NCBI GenBank assembly: GCA_029690005.1
Contig: CP121458.1
Location: 5,289,872 to 5,353,871, forward strand
DNA length: 64,000 nucleotides
Source: Prescottella defluvii
GTDB taxonomy: Bacteria > Actinomycetota > Actinomycetes > Mycobacteriales > Mycobacteriaceae
Reading direction: 5' to 3'
The translations under genes were made by a program, and so were the position numbers. The notes beneath the pieces were generated by a model. That model searched no databases and was not told where the DNA came from. It saw only the letters and a list, made by a program, of their open reading frames with translations. Below, piece by piece: positions 17,001 through 27,749 of this stretch (position 1 is the first letter of the stretch; the number at the start of each line of letters is the position of its first letter).

Positions 17001-18588
17001 TTACTGGATACTCCCGGAGCCGACAGCTGTAGCGGTAGCGGAGGAGAGCTCACGCTTGAGGAGCTTGCCCGTGGCTGTCATCGGCAATGCAGCTGCAAAC
17101 TCGACCGAGCGGGGTACTTGTAGCTGGCCATCCGTTCTTTGCACCAGCTGATCAGGTCGGACTCGGTGACCTGCGCGCCCGGTTCAGGGATGACGAACGC
17201 CTTGATTTCTTCGCCGTACTGCTCGTTCGGGACACCGACGACGGCGGCGAGAGACACTGCGGGGTGGGTGATGAGTGCTTCTTCGATCTCGCGGGGGTAG
17301 ACGTTGAACCCACCTCGCACGATCATGTCCTTGGCGCGGTCGACGATGTAGTAGAAGCCGTCGGCATCGCGACGGGCGAGATCGCCTGTGCGGAACCAGC
17401 CGTCGTGCATGACGTCGGCGGTTGCGTCGGGCGACCGTAGTAGCCCTTCATGATGTTGTGGCCACGGATCGCGATCTCCCCGACCGTGTCGGCGCCCTCG
17501 AGAGTGTTCCAGTCCCCGTCGACCAACCTCACCTGCACGCCCCAGATCGGGATGCCGATCGAGCCGGGCCGGGGAGCGCGTTCGGGGTCGCTGAACAAGG
17601 CGATCGGCGAGGTTTCCGACAGCCCGTACGCCTCGAGGATCTGGACGCCGAACCGTTCTGCGAAACGGTCGAGGATCTCCACCGGCAGGGCGGCGCCGCC
17701 GGAGATCGCTTTGCGGAGGTTGTCGGCGATCCGATCGACGTCTACCGAAGTATCGAGCGCCCCGAGTAGGCCCCAGTACATCGTCGGCACGCCCGCGAAC
17801 ATCGTGATCGACTCGCGTTCCATGATCTTCGAGCGCGGCGCCGGCTTCGAAGCGCGGCAGCAGAACCAGTGTCGCGCCCACCGCGAATCCGGCGTTCATG
17901 TTGGCCGTCTGTCCGAACGAGTGGAACAGCGGGAGTGTCACCAGATGTGTGTCGGGCCGACTGGGCGTGCTGTCGAACAAGCGGTTGGAGGCGATGGCAT
18001 TCATCAGCATGTTCGAATGGGTCAACTCGGCGCCCTTCGGCCGGCCGGTCGTCCCGCTCGTATAGAGGATGACGGCGGTGTCGGTGGCCTCACGAACAAC
18101 CGACTCGAACGTCGCAGGCTGGCCGGGGAGCACGGTCGACAGCGGGGTGATCTCCTCTCCCTCCGCGTCGGCGCCGCTGTTGGCGTCGATCACGAACATC
18201 GTTCGGCAGGAGTGCACCTCACGGAACGCCGCGCGCCCGTACTCGCCGATCGGTAGGTCAGCGCCGCCTTCGAAGCAGATGTAGGCGGCGGCACCGGAGT
18301 CCTGCAGGTGATAGGTGATCTCGCTGCTCTTCAACAGGATGTTGAGCGGGACGACCACGGCGCCTGCTTTGAGGATCCCGTAGTAGACGATCGGGAACCA
18401 GGGCAGGTTGGGCAGGAGATCGCGACCCGGTCGCCGGGCTCGATCCCGGACGCGACGAGAAGGTTCGCGATCTGGTTCGAGAGGGCGTTGGTCTCGGCGT
18501 AGGTGAACCGGTCTTCCCCCAGTACCAGTGCGTCGCGGCTGGGGTATTTGCGGGCCGAGTCTTCCAGGAACATGGACAGATTGAGCAT
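17001..18588 (-). CDS. Acyl-CoA ligase (AMP-forming)
   Basis: About 530 residues once four frame changes are bridged. ANL-family motifs are all present: the P-loop YTSGTTGRPKG, the A5 motif EAYGLSET, the A8 region GWFRTGDLARRDADG with VDRAKDMIVRGGFNVYP, and the catalytic lysine motif TGKLLKREL. The enzyme adenylates a carboxylic acid and makes its CoA thioester. Breaks lie near 18415, 17830 (an extra base in a CTCGAG site), 17430 and 17120; the C-terminus after the last runs to a TAA at 17001. It is the last gene of the 17-26 kb cluster. Chain length is unknown. Confidence 0.85.
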
Positions 18589-18632
18589 CAGTTTCTCTCA
18601 GTGCCGTTGAAGTAGATGAGGGTTGGAGGTGA

Positions 18633-20647
18633 TCAATGTGCCGTCGTGAGCTCGGCCCGACGTCGCTCCGCGAGGCGTTCGAAGTACTCGAGTAGCGAGG
18701 GGTCATCGATGCCGTCGCGGTTGACGACGTCTTCGACGCGTGCGCCCTGCAGTACCCGCTTAAGCGGCACCTCGATCTTCTTCCCGGTCCGGGTGTGCGG
18801 GAGGCCGGCAACGTCGAAGATGTCGTCGGGGACGTGGCGTGGGGACACTCGGTCGCGGATGGTCGAGGAGATCTTGCCGATCAAGGCATCGTCGAGGGCG
18901 TGACTCTCGTGGAGAACGATGAACAGCGGCATCCAGTACGAGCCGTCGGCTTCTTCGACGCCCAGGACGAGGGCTTCAGCAATCTCGGGGAGCGATTCGA
19001 CCGCCGAGTAGATATCGGAGCTGCCCATCCGGACACCGTTGCGGTTGAGGGTCGAGTCCGACCGTCCGTGCACCGCGACTGTTCCGTCGTCGTAGATCGT
19101 GGCCCAGTCGCCCTGCCGCCAGACACCGGGGTAGGTGTCGAAGTATGCGTCGTGGTATTTCGTTCCATCGGGGTCGTTCCACAGTGCGACGGGCATGTTC
19201 GGGAGCGGCTTGGTGACAACGAGATCCCCTACGGTCCCAATTACCGGGTTGCCGTGCATGTCCCATGTTTCGACGGCGACGCCGAGGCATCGCCCGGAGA
19301 TTCGTCCGACGCGGACGGGCCGAGTCGGAACGGCACCGACGAGGGCGCCGGCGATGTCGGTGCCGCCGCTCGTCGACCACAGTGGAATGTCTCCGACTTC
19401 GTCATGTGCCCACTGGTAGAGGTGCTCGCTCAACGGGGCCCCCGTGCTGCCGATCGCTCGAAGGCTCGACAACGCGTGTTCGGTCTTCGGGTGTGCGTCG
19501 GTGTCGGCGCACGTCTGGAGGTAACCGGGGCTGGTGCCGAGGAAGGTGGTGCCGGTGTCCGCGACGAGTTTCCAGAGCGAATTTGTGTGCGGGTAGGTCG
19601 GGCGCCGTCGTAGCACACGATCGACGCCCCTGAGAGCAGGGCGGCGACCTGCATGTTCCACATCATCCAGCTCGGTGAGGTGTACCAGAGGAGCCGGTCG
19701 TTCGGACCGAGGTCCCAATGCAGACCCATCTGCTTGACGGTTTCGACGAGAATGCCGCCGTGCCCGTGCACGAGACCCTTCGGTCGACCTGTCGTCCCGG
19801 AGGAGAACAGCACCCACAGCGGATGGTCGAAGTCGACCTCGACGAATCCGGAGCGGGCTTCTCGACGAGAGATGGCCGCTGACCAGTCGTGCCATGTCGG
19901 CGACGAGCTGCCGGTTCCTGCATCGGCCGCCGCAGCATCCGAAGAGATACGTTGCACAACGATGACGTCCGTCAACGACGGCAGCCCAGCCGCGATCTGC
20001 GCGACCGCGTCGACGCGTGAGTGCCGACGGCCGGCATAGGTGTATCCGTCGGCGGCGATCAGAACCTTCGGCGACAGCTGCGAGAACCGGTCGATGACAG
20101 CGTCCGGTGCATAGTCTTGCCCGACCGATGCCCACGTTGCTCCGAGTGCAGCCGTGGCGAGGAAGGCGATCACGGATTCTGCGGTGTTGGGGACGTACCC
20201 CACGACCACGTCGCCGCTGCCGACTGCGAGCGCTTCGAGGTCGGCCGCCAGCGCGAGCACTTGTTCTCGCAGTTCCGACCGGGTCAGCGTCCGGACGACG
20301 CCCGACTCCTCGGCTGCCACAATCGCAACAGCCGCAGGCTCTCCCTTGTCGAGCAGCGCCCGCGCAAAGTTGATCCGTGCTCCCGGAAACCATTGTGCAC
20401 CGGGCATTCGATCGTCCAGTAGCACTGCGTCGTAGGCGCTTTCGCTATCGAGGCCGAAGAACTCCCACACCGAGGACCAGAACGCCTCGAGATCGGTGAC
20501 AGACCACTGCCAGAGATCTTCGTAATCGTCGACCTCGATACCGTGCGTGTCGCGAACGTACTCGATGAACCGCGCCAGGGTGGTGTGGGCGCGTTCGGTC
20601 GAGTCGGGGCTCCACAGGATTCCACCTGACGAATCAGCGGGCTGCAT
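18633..20647 (-). CDS. aacS: Acetoacetyl-CoA synthetase
   Basis: About 672 residues, the AacS length. The N-terminal signature (ILWSPDSTERAHTTLARFIE), FSSGTTGRPKGLVHGHGG, LLWYTSPSWMMWN and STSGGTDI match acetoacetate-CoA ligases. It converts acetoacetate plus ATP and CoA to acetoacetyl-CoA in the cytosol. One base is lost near 19605. It lies 47 bases downstream of the hydrolase gene. The neighbouring beta-keto acid cleavage enzyme makes acetoacetate, which gives this gene a clear purpose here. Confidence 0.92.
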
Positions 20648-20694
20648 GGGTGTCCTTTCCGGATGAGGTCATGTCATCGTTGTGCCGGTGGGTG

Positions 20695-21284
20695 TTACGG
20701 ACCGACAGCAGTTGCGGCAGATGCAAGTTCTTCGATCAGGTCGATGGCGGCGGGCCATTCGCCGTACCCTGATGCGGGGTTGAGGTGCCCGACCTCTCCG
20801 AGGTTCACCAGTCGGCTGCCCCAGGAATCGGCCAGTTGGGCCACGGCCGCGTAACTGGCCAGCGGATCGTTCGTGCTGGCGGCGACGATGCTCGGGAACC
20901 GAAGTGATCCGCGGGGTATCGGGGTCCAGCCCAGTTCCGCGAGAGCCTGGGGGACAGGTTGCCGGCGGGAAGCGGAGTCTCGAGGTCCGGCGGCGCGGCA
21001 AGCAGTGCACCCGCAACGCGATCGGTGTCGGGGTGACGTTGTGCCCAGTGGGCTGTGATCACCACGCCGGCGCTGTGGGCCACGAGGACCGCGCGTCCAG
21101 GTACGGTTGCCAAGGTCCGGTCCAGCGCCGCTACGCGTTCCTCCAGGCGGGGATAGCTGTCGCTGCTCACCGGGACGGTTCGCGTGTCGGCGAACCTGCC
21201 GGCAAGGATCGTCTGCCAGTGTTCCTCGACATGTCCGCGAAGTCCGGGCACGATCACGATGGTCAAGTCGTTCACAATAGTCAC
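20695..21284 (-). CDS. RBBP9/YdeN-type serine hydrolase
   Basis: About 196 residues. VIVPGLRGHVEEHWQ at the start, the nucleophile elbow VAHSAG, the Asp in ASTNDPLASY and the His in GEVGHLNPASGYG define the RBBP9/YdeN alpha/beta hydrolase family. One base is lost near 20945 (LSPQALAELGW). The GTG start overlaps the stop of the MFS gene (GTGA), so the two are translationally coupled. Substrate unknown; it may open an ester or lactone taken up by the transporter. Confidence 0.82.
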
Positions 21285-22620
21285 GTCGGGCTGCCTGTCT
21301 GGTTGGCGACTGCGTTCTGAGTCAGTTCGTTAAGTCGCTGCAATCCTGTTGCGTAGTAGCGCTTTCCGACGATCAGGGCGATGGTGGCGAGTACGGATGC
21401 AACGGGAACGATTTGCAGCGCTGTGTTCAGGCCCAGCCGATCGGCCAACATGCCGACAACGACGGGCGCTGGGGCCAGACCGATCAGATTGTTGGAGAGC
21501 GTTACGGTTCCGATGGCGGTCGCCCTGATCGATGCGTGGGTGAGGTTCGCGACCATGGCGCCCGCGGGTCCGGAGATCCCTCCGGCGAAGAACGCCCCGA
21601 GGCCCAGGAAGATCAACTGCGGCGTGCCGGGTGCAAGAGTGAATGCGGCGAGGAGGAGGATCGCGGAGGCCACGCAGAACGTGATCGAGGACGTCCACCT
21701 CTTGTTGTGATCGAGGCGGCTGACCCGGTCGGTGATCATCCGCAGCCGGCCATGCCAATGCCGATGATCAGCACGAAGACGGCTGCGAGCAGGGCCGCCT
21801 TGTCCGGGGCGAGGTCGTAGTACCGATTGACGTAGCTCGGCAACCAGGTCAACAGTGCGCCGGCGACGAACAGTTGCATGCCGCTGGCAAGGTATGCGGC
21901 GATGACCGAGACGCCTTTGAACAGGCTCGATAGCGGAACCTGGACATCTCCTGCAGCACTCGGTGTTTGCGCGCCATCGTCTGGATGCTGGTAGAGGGCG
22001 AGACGCTGTTCGTTCACGAATGATCGAAAGACGACGACGAGGACCAACCCGACGATCGCCATTACTCCGAAAGTCCAGCGCCATCCGAAGTTGACTGCGA
22101 TCACGCCGCCGAGCGATACGCCGGCGACAGATCCGAACATGGCGCCGGACATGAACGTTCCCGTCAGCGCGGCGCGCCGCTCGGGTGCGAACAAGCCCAG
22201 GATGACGGCGGCGCCGACACTGCCGTAGGCAGCTTCACCGACGCCGACGAAGAACCGTCCGACCAGCATCTGGCTGTAGCTGTCTGCGAACGCGCAGAAC
22301 AAGGTGGCAACGCTCCACAGCAGTGCCGAGCCGACGAGCAATCGGACACGGCCCCATCGGTCAGCAGCAACCGAGAGCGGGAAGATCAGTACACCGACCA
22401 TCAATGCGACGACGCCGGTAAGAGACCCGAGGTGCGCGTCCGATAGACCCCAGTCGGCCTTGATCATCGGGAACACGGCGCTGATGACCTGCCGCGACAT
22501 GTAGTCCGACAGCATCAGGGCGAAGATCAGTACGAATACAGCCAAGGGGTAGAGCTTGGACAGTTTGGGCGGCGGAGCCAGATCGTCCGACGCCTCGAAA
22601 TCTGCGGCTGGAAGGCCCAT
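21281..22620 (-). CDS. MFS transporter
   Basis: About 446 residues, twelve predicted membrane helices. The helix 2-3 loop shows DRWGRVR, and RFFVGVGEAAYG is the anion/sugar-phosphate-like helix 4 motif; the protein resembles hexuronate/aromatic-acid type permeases. One base is lost near 21745 (MAGLRMITDRV). The context suggests uptake of the cluster's organic-acid substrate. It is coupled to the hydrolase gene downstream; a hairpin at 22746-22784 separates it from the upstream gene, so it may have its own promoter. Confidence 0.88.
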
Positions 22621-22745
22621 AGTTACTTCTCCTCATAGTGCGGACCATCTGGATACAGGAGCTGAACAGGGGTTTGGCGATGACGGTTCTGGTCGTCGCT
22701 CGGAGGACACGACGAACATCAGTTGTTCGGGCCGCGTGCGTGAAC

Positions 22746-22784
22746 GGCCCGGGCGGCGCGAGTGGTACTCGCGCCGCCCGGGCC
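22746..22784 (-). terminator. Terminator hairpin after BKACE gene
   Basis: Perfect 18-base-pair stem with a 3-base loop, beginning 13 bases after the BKACE stop. It should reduce read-through into the transporter gene and so split the cluster into two units. Confidence 0.8.
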
Positions 22785-22797
22785 TACCCGGAGCCGG

Positions 22798-23850
22798 TCA
22801 GGCGTGTCCGGTGAAGCCGACCTGCCCGGGGCGGCGATTGGGGGCGTAACCGAGCTTGGCGAGGGTCTCGTCGGCATCGCGGTAGGACTCGCCGATCTTG
22901 TAGATCTCGCGGGCTTCCTTGCCCGTGGCCACCTCGCGGCCGAGCTCATTTGCGATCCGGACCAGCTGCTTGACCTGATCGACCGAGGTCATCTTCTCGC
23001 CCTTGCGACCCCACAGGGTGTCCTCGTTACCGCAGCGGGTGTGCAAGCCCATCGCGATACCCATCGCGTTGACCGGCAACACACTGCGCATGAGGGTCTC
23101 GACGGTGAGGATCGCCCCGTCGGGAACTCGCTGGACGAAGTTCATGATGTTGTACGGGTTCGGGCCTTCCTGTCCGCCGCCGATGGCCACCCAGGTCAGG
23201 TTCAGCGGACCGGTGTAGACGCCGCGGCGAATCAGCCGCTCGACGGTTTCCAGCTGCGCGAGCGAACCGAGCTGGAATTGCGGCTGGATCCCGGCGGCCT
23301 GCAGCCGGCGCAGGTGTTCCTCGACCCACTCCGGACCGGCCGGCACCGTCATCTCCCGGTACGCCGCCGCCAGCTCGGGCCGCTCCATCGACGTACCCGC
23401 GAGGTCGTCCGCGGTCATCAGCTCCATGAGGTTCATCTGGCTGGTGTTGATCGCGATCGTCACCTGGTCAGGCTTCGGGTCGAGCTCGGCGAGCATGTGG
23501 CGGGTGTCGTCCGAGAGCCACTTCGCATCGGTGCTGTCACCCTCCGGCGCGAACGAGATGGAACCGCCGACCTGCAGGATCATGTCCGGGACCGCCTCGC
23601 GGAGTCCGGCGAGGAGCTCGTTGAACTTCGACAGCCGCTTGGAGCCCTTGCCGTCGAGCTCACGGACGTGGATGTGGAGCACCGTGGCGCCGGCCTCGTA
23701 GCAGTCCACCGCCTTCTGGACGTGTTCCTCCATCGTCAGCGGCAGATCCTCACGGAAGTCGTCCGGCTCCCACTCCGGACCATAGGGGGCCACCGTGATG
23801 ACCAGCTTCTCCTGGGTCTCCGGGAACAACGAATCGTCGTGGAAATGCAT
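22798..23850 (-). CDS. Beta-keto acid cleavage enzyme (BKACE, DUF849)
   Basis: 350 residues. The zinc motif HIH is at residues 59-61, inside VLHIHVRE near the end of strand 2, and QVGGSISF, TVPAGPEW, QFQLGSLAQLE and GLHTRCGNEDTLWG are family landmarks. BKACE enzymes condense a beta-keto acid with acetyl-CoA to give acetoacetate and a new acyl-CoA; known substrates include 3-keto-5-aminohexanoate and dehydrocarnitine. The substrate here is not evident. It ends 50 bases before the dioxygenase gene begins, on the same strand. Confidence 0.9.
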   Translation of the reverse strand: MHFHDDSLFPETQEKLVITVAPYGPEWEPDDFREDLPLTMEEHVQKAVDCYEAGATVLHIHVRELDGKGSKRLSKFNELLAGLREAVPDMILQVGGSISFAPEGDSTDAKWLSDDTRHMLAELDPKPDQVTIAINTSQMNLMELMTADDLAGTSMERPELAAAYREMTVPAGPEWVEEHLRRLQAAGIQPQFQLGSLAQLETVERLIRRGVYTGPLNLTWVAIGGGQEGPNPYNIMNFVQRVPDGAILTVETLMRSVLPVNAMGIAMGLHTRCGNEDTLWGRKGEKMTSVDQVKQLVRIANELGREVATGKEAREIYKIGESYRDADETLAKLGYAPNRRPGQVGFTGHA

Positions 23851-23899
23851 TGCGTAACTCCGTTTCTGGATTGTGGACGTGCTGTGTTAGGCGGCGAGC

Positions 23900-24797
23900 T
23901 CAGAAGGGGCGGTCGCCGACGATCCCGGCGCGCTCCATCTTTCGGACCGCCGGCCAGTAGTCCTGGACGGCGTAGTGCTGGGTCGACCGGTTGTCCCAGA
24001 TCGCGACGCTGTTCTTCGTCCAGCGCCAGCGCACCTGGTACTCCGGGATCGATGCCTGGCTGATCAGGTAGCGCAGCAAATCGCCGGCGCCGGGGGCGTA
24101 ATCGATCCCGTACCGCACGTTCTCAGGGGTGTGGAAATTGGTGAAGTGGGTGGCGAAGCAATTGACGAACAGGATCTTCTCGCCCGTCTCGGGGTGGGTG
24201 CGGACCACCGGGTGCTCTGCGTCGGGGAACCGTTCCTTGAGCGCAAGGCGCTGCTCGAAGCGGCATACCGGCACCGAACGTCGCCTCAATGCTGTGTCGT
24301 GCCCGCAGACCCTGGATCTGTTCCTTGACACGCTCGGGCAGCCGCTCGTAGGCCAGAGCCATGTTCACCCAGATCGTGTCGCCGCCGATCTCCGGTCCGT
24401 CGACGCACCGGAGTACGCATCCCATCGGCGGGTTCTCGCGCCACGTCGCGTCGCAGTGGAAGGCGTTCTCGTAGTGTTCCGGGGGGCTGTCGATGTCCTT
24501 GTAGATCCGGACCAGGCCTGGGTACTCGGGATCACTGCCGGCCACCGGATGGTCCTCGAGCGAGCCGAACCGCTCCGCGAGCGCAATGTGTTCGGCCCGG
24601 CTCATGTCCTGGTCGCGAAAGAAGAGCACCTTGTGCTTCAGCAGCAGCGACCTCAGTTCGGCGAACAGATCATCGTCGCGGGACACCGCAGCGAGGTCAA
24701 CTCCGTGGAGTTCGGCGCCGATGCTGCAGGTCAACGGCCGCGCGTCCATCGGGGTTGCGGTCGCCGCTCGGCTGGACGCGAATTCAACGGTGGTCAT
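23900..24797 (-). CDS. TauD/TfdA-type Fe(II)/2-oxoglutarate dioxygenase
   Basis: About 299 residues. The iron facial triad is seen as the H and D of AFHCDATW and the distal H of RSTQHYAV; a 2-oxoglutarate-binding Arg is expected shortly after. LLLKHKVLFFRDQDMSRAEH is the family N-terminal motif. These enzymes hydroxylate a carbon next to a heteroatom and often release sulfite, an amine or an aldehyde. The frame changes at 24254-24260, where a CTCGAG appears to have gained one base. Third in order after the oxidoreductase gene (112-base gap). Confidence 0.85.
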
Positions 24798-24909
24798 GAC
24801 CTTCTCCTGTGCAAGCTGGAAGTAGTGAGTCAAGCGGGAAGTGATGCGGGCGCACCGTCGCCTAGCTACGGCGGGCGCCGGATTGCGCTGCGAAGCAGTC
24901 TGTTCGGGA

Positions 24910-25884
24910 TCAGAAGGAGAAGACCGACGAGCCAGTGGTCTTCCCCGACTCGAGGTCGCGGTGCGCCTGCTCGGCTTCCTCCAGCGCGTAGTGCTGGTTG
25001 ATCTCGATCTTGATCCGCCCGGCCGCGACATGCCCGAACAATTCGCCGGCAAGGTCGGCGCGCTCAGCAGGCTCGGCGATGTAGTCCGCAAGCGCGGGGC
25101 GCGTGAAGAACAATGATCCCTTCAGCGCCAACTTCATCGGCTCGATGGGCGGTACCGGGCCAGATGCCGTCCCGAACGCCACGAGGAGCCCACGGCGAGC
25201 GAGGGAATCGAGCGAGGTCTCGAACGTCGACGCCCCGATGCTGTCGTAGACGACGGGAACACCGGCTCCGTCGGTCAACTCGCGCACCCGCTCCGCGACG
25301 TTCTCCCGGGTGTACACGATGACGTCGTCGCATCCGTGGGCGCGAGCAACTTCGGCCTTCCGATCGCTGGACACCGTTCCGATGACGTTGACGCCCAGCA
25401 GCTTTGCCCACTGGCAGAAGATCAGCCCGACACCACCAGCGGCCGCGTGCAGCAGCACCGTGTCGCCCGCCCTCAATTGGTAGATCCGGCGCAGCAGGTA
25501 GGACGTGGTGAGCCCGCGCATCGTCATCGCGGCCGCAGTCTCGAACTCGATACCGTCCGGCAGCGCGATCAGGTGCTCGGCGGGCATGACGCGTTCGGTG
25601 CTGTACGCGCCGAGCGGGCTGCCTGTGTACGTGACGCGGTCCCCTTCCCGGAATCGGATCACTCCAGCGCCGACCGCCTCGATGACGCCCGCGGCCTCGA
25701 CACCCATGCCCGCAGGCAGCGGGGCCGGGTACAGACCGGTACGAAAGTAGGTGTCGGCAAAGTTCAACCCGACCGCCTCGTGCCGGATCCGCACCTCACC
25801 CGGGCCGGGTTCGCCGACCTCCACGGACTCCCACTTCAGGACCTCGGGGCCACCTGTCTCGTAGAAGCGAATCGCTTTCGCCAT
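24910..25884 (-). CDS. Quinone oxidoreductase-type MDR dehydrogenase
   Basis: 324 residues, zinc-free medium-chain reductase. HEAVGLNFADTYFRTGLYP is the QOR substrate-domain motif, LHAAAGGVGLIFCQWAKLLG the NADPH-binding Rossmann motif, and YDSIGASTFETSL follows. The family reduces quinones or enones with NADPH. It is the first gene of the cluster and is divergent from the AraC regulator across 187 bases, the likely control region. Confidence 0.9.
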   Translation of the reverse strand: MAKAIRFYETGGPEVLKWESVEVGEPGPGEVRIRHEAVGLNFADTYFRTGLYPAPLPAGMGVEAAGVIEAVGAGVIRFREGDRVTYTGSPLGAYSTERVMPAEHLIALPDGIEFETAAAMTMRGLTTSYLLRRIYQLRAGDTVLLHAAAGGVGLIFCQWAKLLGVNVIGTVSSDRKAEVARAHGCDDVIVYTRENVAERVRELTDGAGVPVVYDSIGASTFETSLDSLARRGLLVAFGTASGPVPPIEPMKLALKGSLFFTRPALADYIAEPAERADLAGELFGHVAAGRIKIEINQHYALEEAEQAHRDLESGKTTGSSVFSF

Positions 25885-26071
25885 CGTCCTGACTCCTCAC
25901 TCATCGACCGCACCTGCGAGGTGCGTCTTACCTGCAGGTTTGTTGGCGCGCGCGATTGAACAGACATTTCCCGCGACGCCAATCTGTGATGCAGACGACA
26001 CGACGCTATCGCTAAGATCGACATCACACTTACCCTCATGTGGCATTTGACTTACCAATTGGAGGCACCTC

Positions 26072-27100
26072 TTGGACACTCGTCCACTCGCGCGCTACGC
26101 GGCGTTACACGGGTACATCGAGCTCGGCGAATCGTTGGGGATTGACGCGATCAAGCTCCTGAGAGCAGCGGGACTCGACCCGGCGGGGATGGATGTCCAG
26201 GATCAGTGGGTGCCGGCCTCAGCTATCTCTTGTGTGCTCGAAACGTCGGCCGCGGCCGCGCAGCGGGAAGACTTCGCGCTTCTCCTTGCGCAACACCGCC
26301 GGTTCTCGAACCTGGGCCCGCTCAGCGTGAGCATCAGAGAAGCCCCGGACGCGCGGAGCGCGTTCGAAACGTTGATCCGCTACCAGCACATGTACAACGA
26401 GGCTCTGCTTGTTCGGTTGTCCGAACGCCGAGATCTGACGACACTCATCTTCGAATACGACACGAAGACCGACGTCGGAACCCGGCAAGCTCTCGAGCTG
26501 GTCACAACGGTTGGCTACCAGCTGCTACGCACCATCCTCGGCGATCAGTGGCGCCCTGTCGCGGTCTGCTTCCAACATGGCCCACCCAGCGATATCACCA
26601 CGCATCGAAAGGTGTTCGACTCGGACATCAAGTTTGATCAACCTTTCACCGGGATTGTCTCCACCACAAGCGATCTCAGGAAGCCGAACCGCATGTCCGA
26701 TCCGATGCTTCGGTCGTACACGCGAGCGCTACTCGAAACGGTCGAAACAGCCAGTCCGCCAACAGTGCTCACCCGAGTCCGCGAACTCATCGAGCTGCTG
26801 CTCCCCACGGGGCGATGCTCACTCGACCAGGTATCACGCAGTCTCGGCGTTCATCGAAAGACCGTGCATCGTCACCTCGCCCAATCCGGCGAGACGTTCA
26901 CCTCGGTGCTGAACTCAACCAGGGCGGGACTCGCAGAACGCCTGGTCGCCGACGACCGCTACTCACTGACCGAGATCTCCGAGATGCTCGCCTTCTCCAC
27001 ACCCAACAGCTTCTCCCGCTGGTTCCGGCAGCAGTTCGGCGTCAGCGCCCGCGAGTGGAGGATCGCCGCGCAACAGGGAACAGATCCCGCCTCGCAATAG
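26072..27100 (+). CDS. AraC-family regulator of the catabolic cluster
   Basis: 342 residues from TTG 26072, with GGAGG at 26061-26065. It has an AraC ligand-binding domain (YAALHGYIELGESLGIDAIK, FSNLGPLSVSIREAPDARSA) and a C-terminal double helix-turn-helix (RSLGVHRKTVHRHLAQSG, ISEMLAFSTPNSFSRWFRQQ). Regulators of this type usually activate a divergent catabolic operon when they bind its substrate. The 187-base gap to the oxidoreductase gene is richer in A/T than the surroundings. Frame intact. Confidence 0.88.
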   Translation: MDTRPLARYAALHGYIELGESLGIDAIKLLRAAGLDPAGMDVQDQWVPASAISCVLETSAAAAQREDFALLLAQHRRFSNLGPLSVSIREAPDARSAFETLIRYQHMYNEALLVRLSERRDLTTLIFEYDTKTDVGTRQALELVTTVGYQLLRTILGDQWRPVAVCFQHGPPSDITTHRKVFDSDIKFDQPFTGIVSTTSDLRKPNRMSDPMLRSYTRALLETVETASPPTVLTRVRELIELLLPTGRCSLDQVSRSLGVHRKTVHRHLAQSGETFTSVLNSTRAGLAERLVADDRYSLTEISEMLAFSTPNSFSRWFRQQFGVSAREWRIAAQQGTDPASQ

Positions 27101-27477
27101 TCCCCGGTATCGCAGTCACGGACGCGATCAGCGCCCCTTGCGTATGAGATTCTCAGTCCTCGCTCCACGACAGACGACGGAGCGTTTGCAGGACATCACG
27201 GTCTCAGCGTTGGCTGTCACGTTCTGGTTCGAGACAGTCCTCGAACGCACCCAGGTCCGGGAAGCCATGGGGTGGACCGGGTCGACAACAACTCCACCGC
27301 CGCAGCCCGACTGCGTCACCTCACTTCGACGCCGCGCACGACACCCGTCCCGAAATGCGCAACTCACGTCGCGGCTGTGTAGCTTCTCGATGCCTGTGGC
27401 GACGTCCGGAGCGGGACGATCTCGTTGACCGAGCGATATTCAGGAAGCTCACGAAGTCACCACAACGAAAGTTGCGG

Positions 27478-27658
27478 CACTTCATGTTCGGACGTCGGGC
27501 CGAGCCTTGCGACGATTCCGGACGACTCGTGCCCCTGCGCCGCGACTGACAACAGTGCGGGAAACGTACCGTTGAGCAGGATCGAGTCGAAGTGACAGAT
27601 CCCGCATTACGCGACGTTGTCGAGCACGTGGGCTCGGGATCGGAAATTCCTCGACCAC
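27478..27658 (-). pseudogene. Remnant of zinc-dependent alcohol dehydrogenase
   Basis: On the minus strand a frame with an in-frame TAA reads VLDNVA, stop, then CGICHFDSILLNGTFPALL and GHESSGIVARLGP. This is the N-terminal domain of an MDR alcohol dehydrogenase: the catalytic Cys in CGxCH and the His-Glu of GHE are present. A VVEEF-like stretch lies before it in another frame. Nothing like a Rossmann domain follows. Unlike the single-base breaks elsewhere, most of the gene is missing, so this is a true relic. I see no other gene in 27101-27701. Confidence 0.55.
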
Positions 27659-27701
27659 ATTCATTCTCGTGACCGCCGTGGGACACTACCGCCGACACGG
27701 C

Positions 27702-27731
27702 GCTGCTCCGCGGCCACAGCCGCGGAGCAGC
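27702..27731 (-). terminator. Terminator of the DAHP synthase gene
   Basis: A 13-base-pair perfect stem with a CACA loop, 19 bases past the stop of the DAHP synthase gene. Confidence 0.75.
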
Positions 27732-27749
27732 GAGCAGGACGGTCGCGAG

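Noticed and set aside
22762..24063. A 433-codon plus-strand frame
   Set aside because: Antisense to the BKACE and dioxygenase genes, which carry catalytic motifs.
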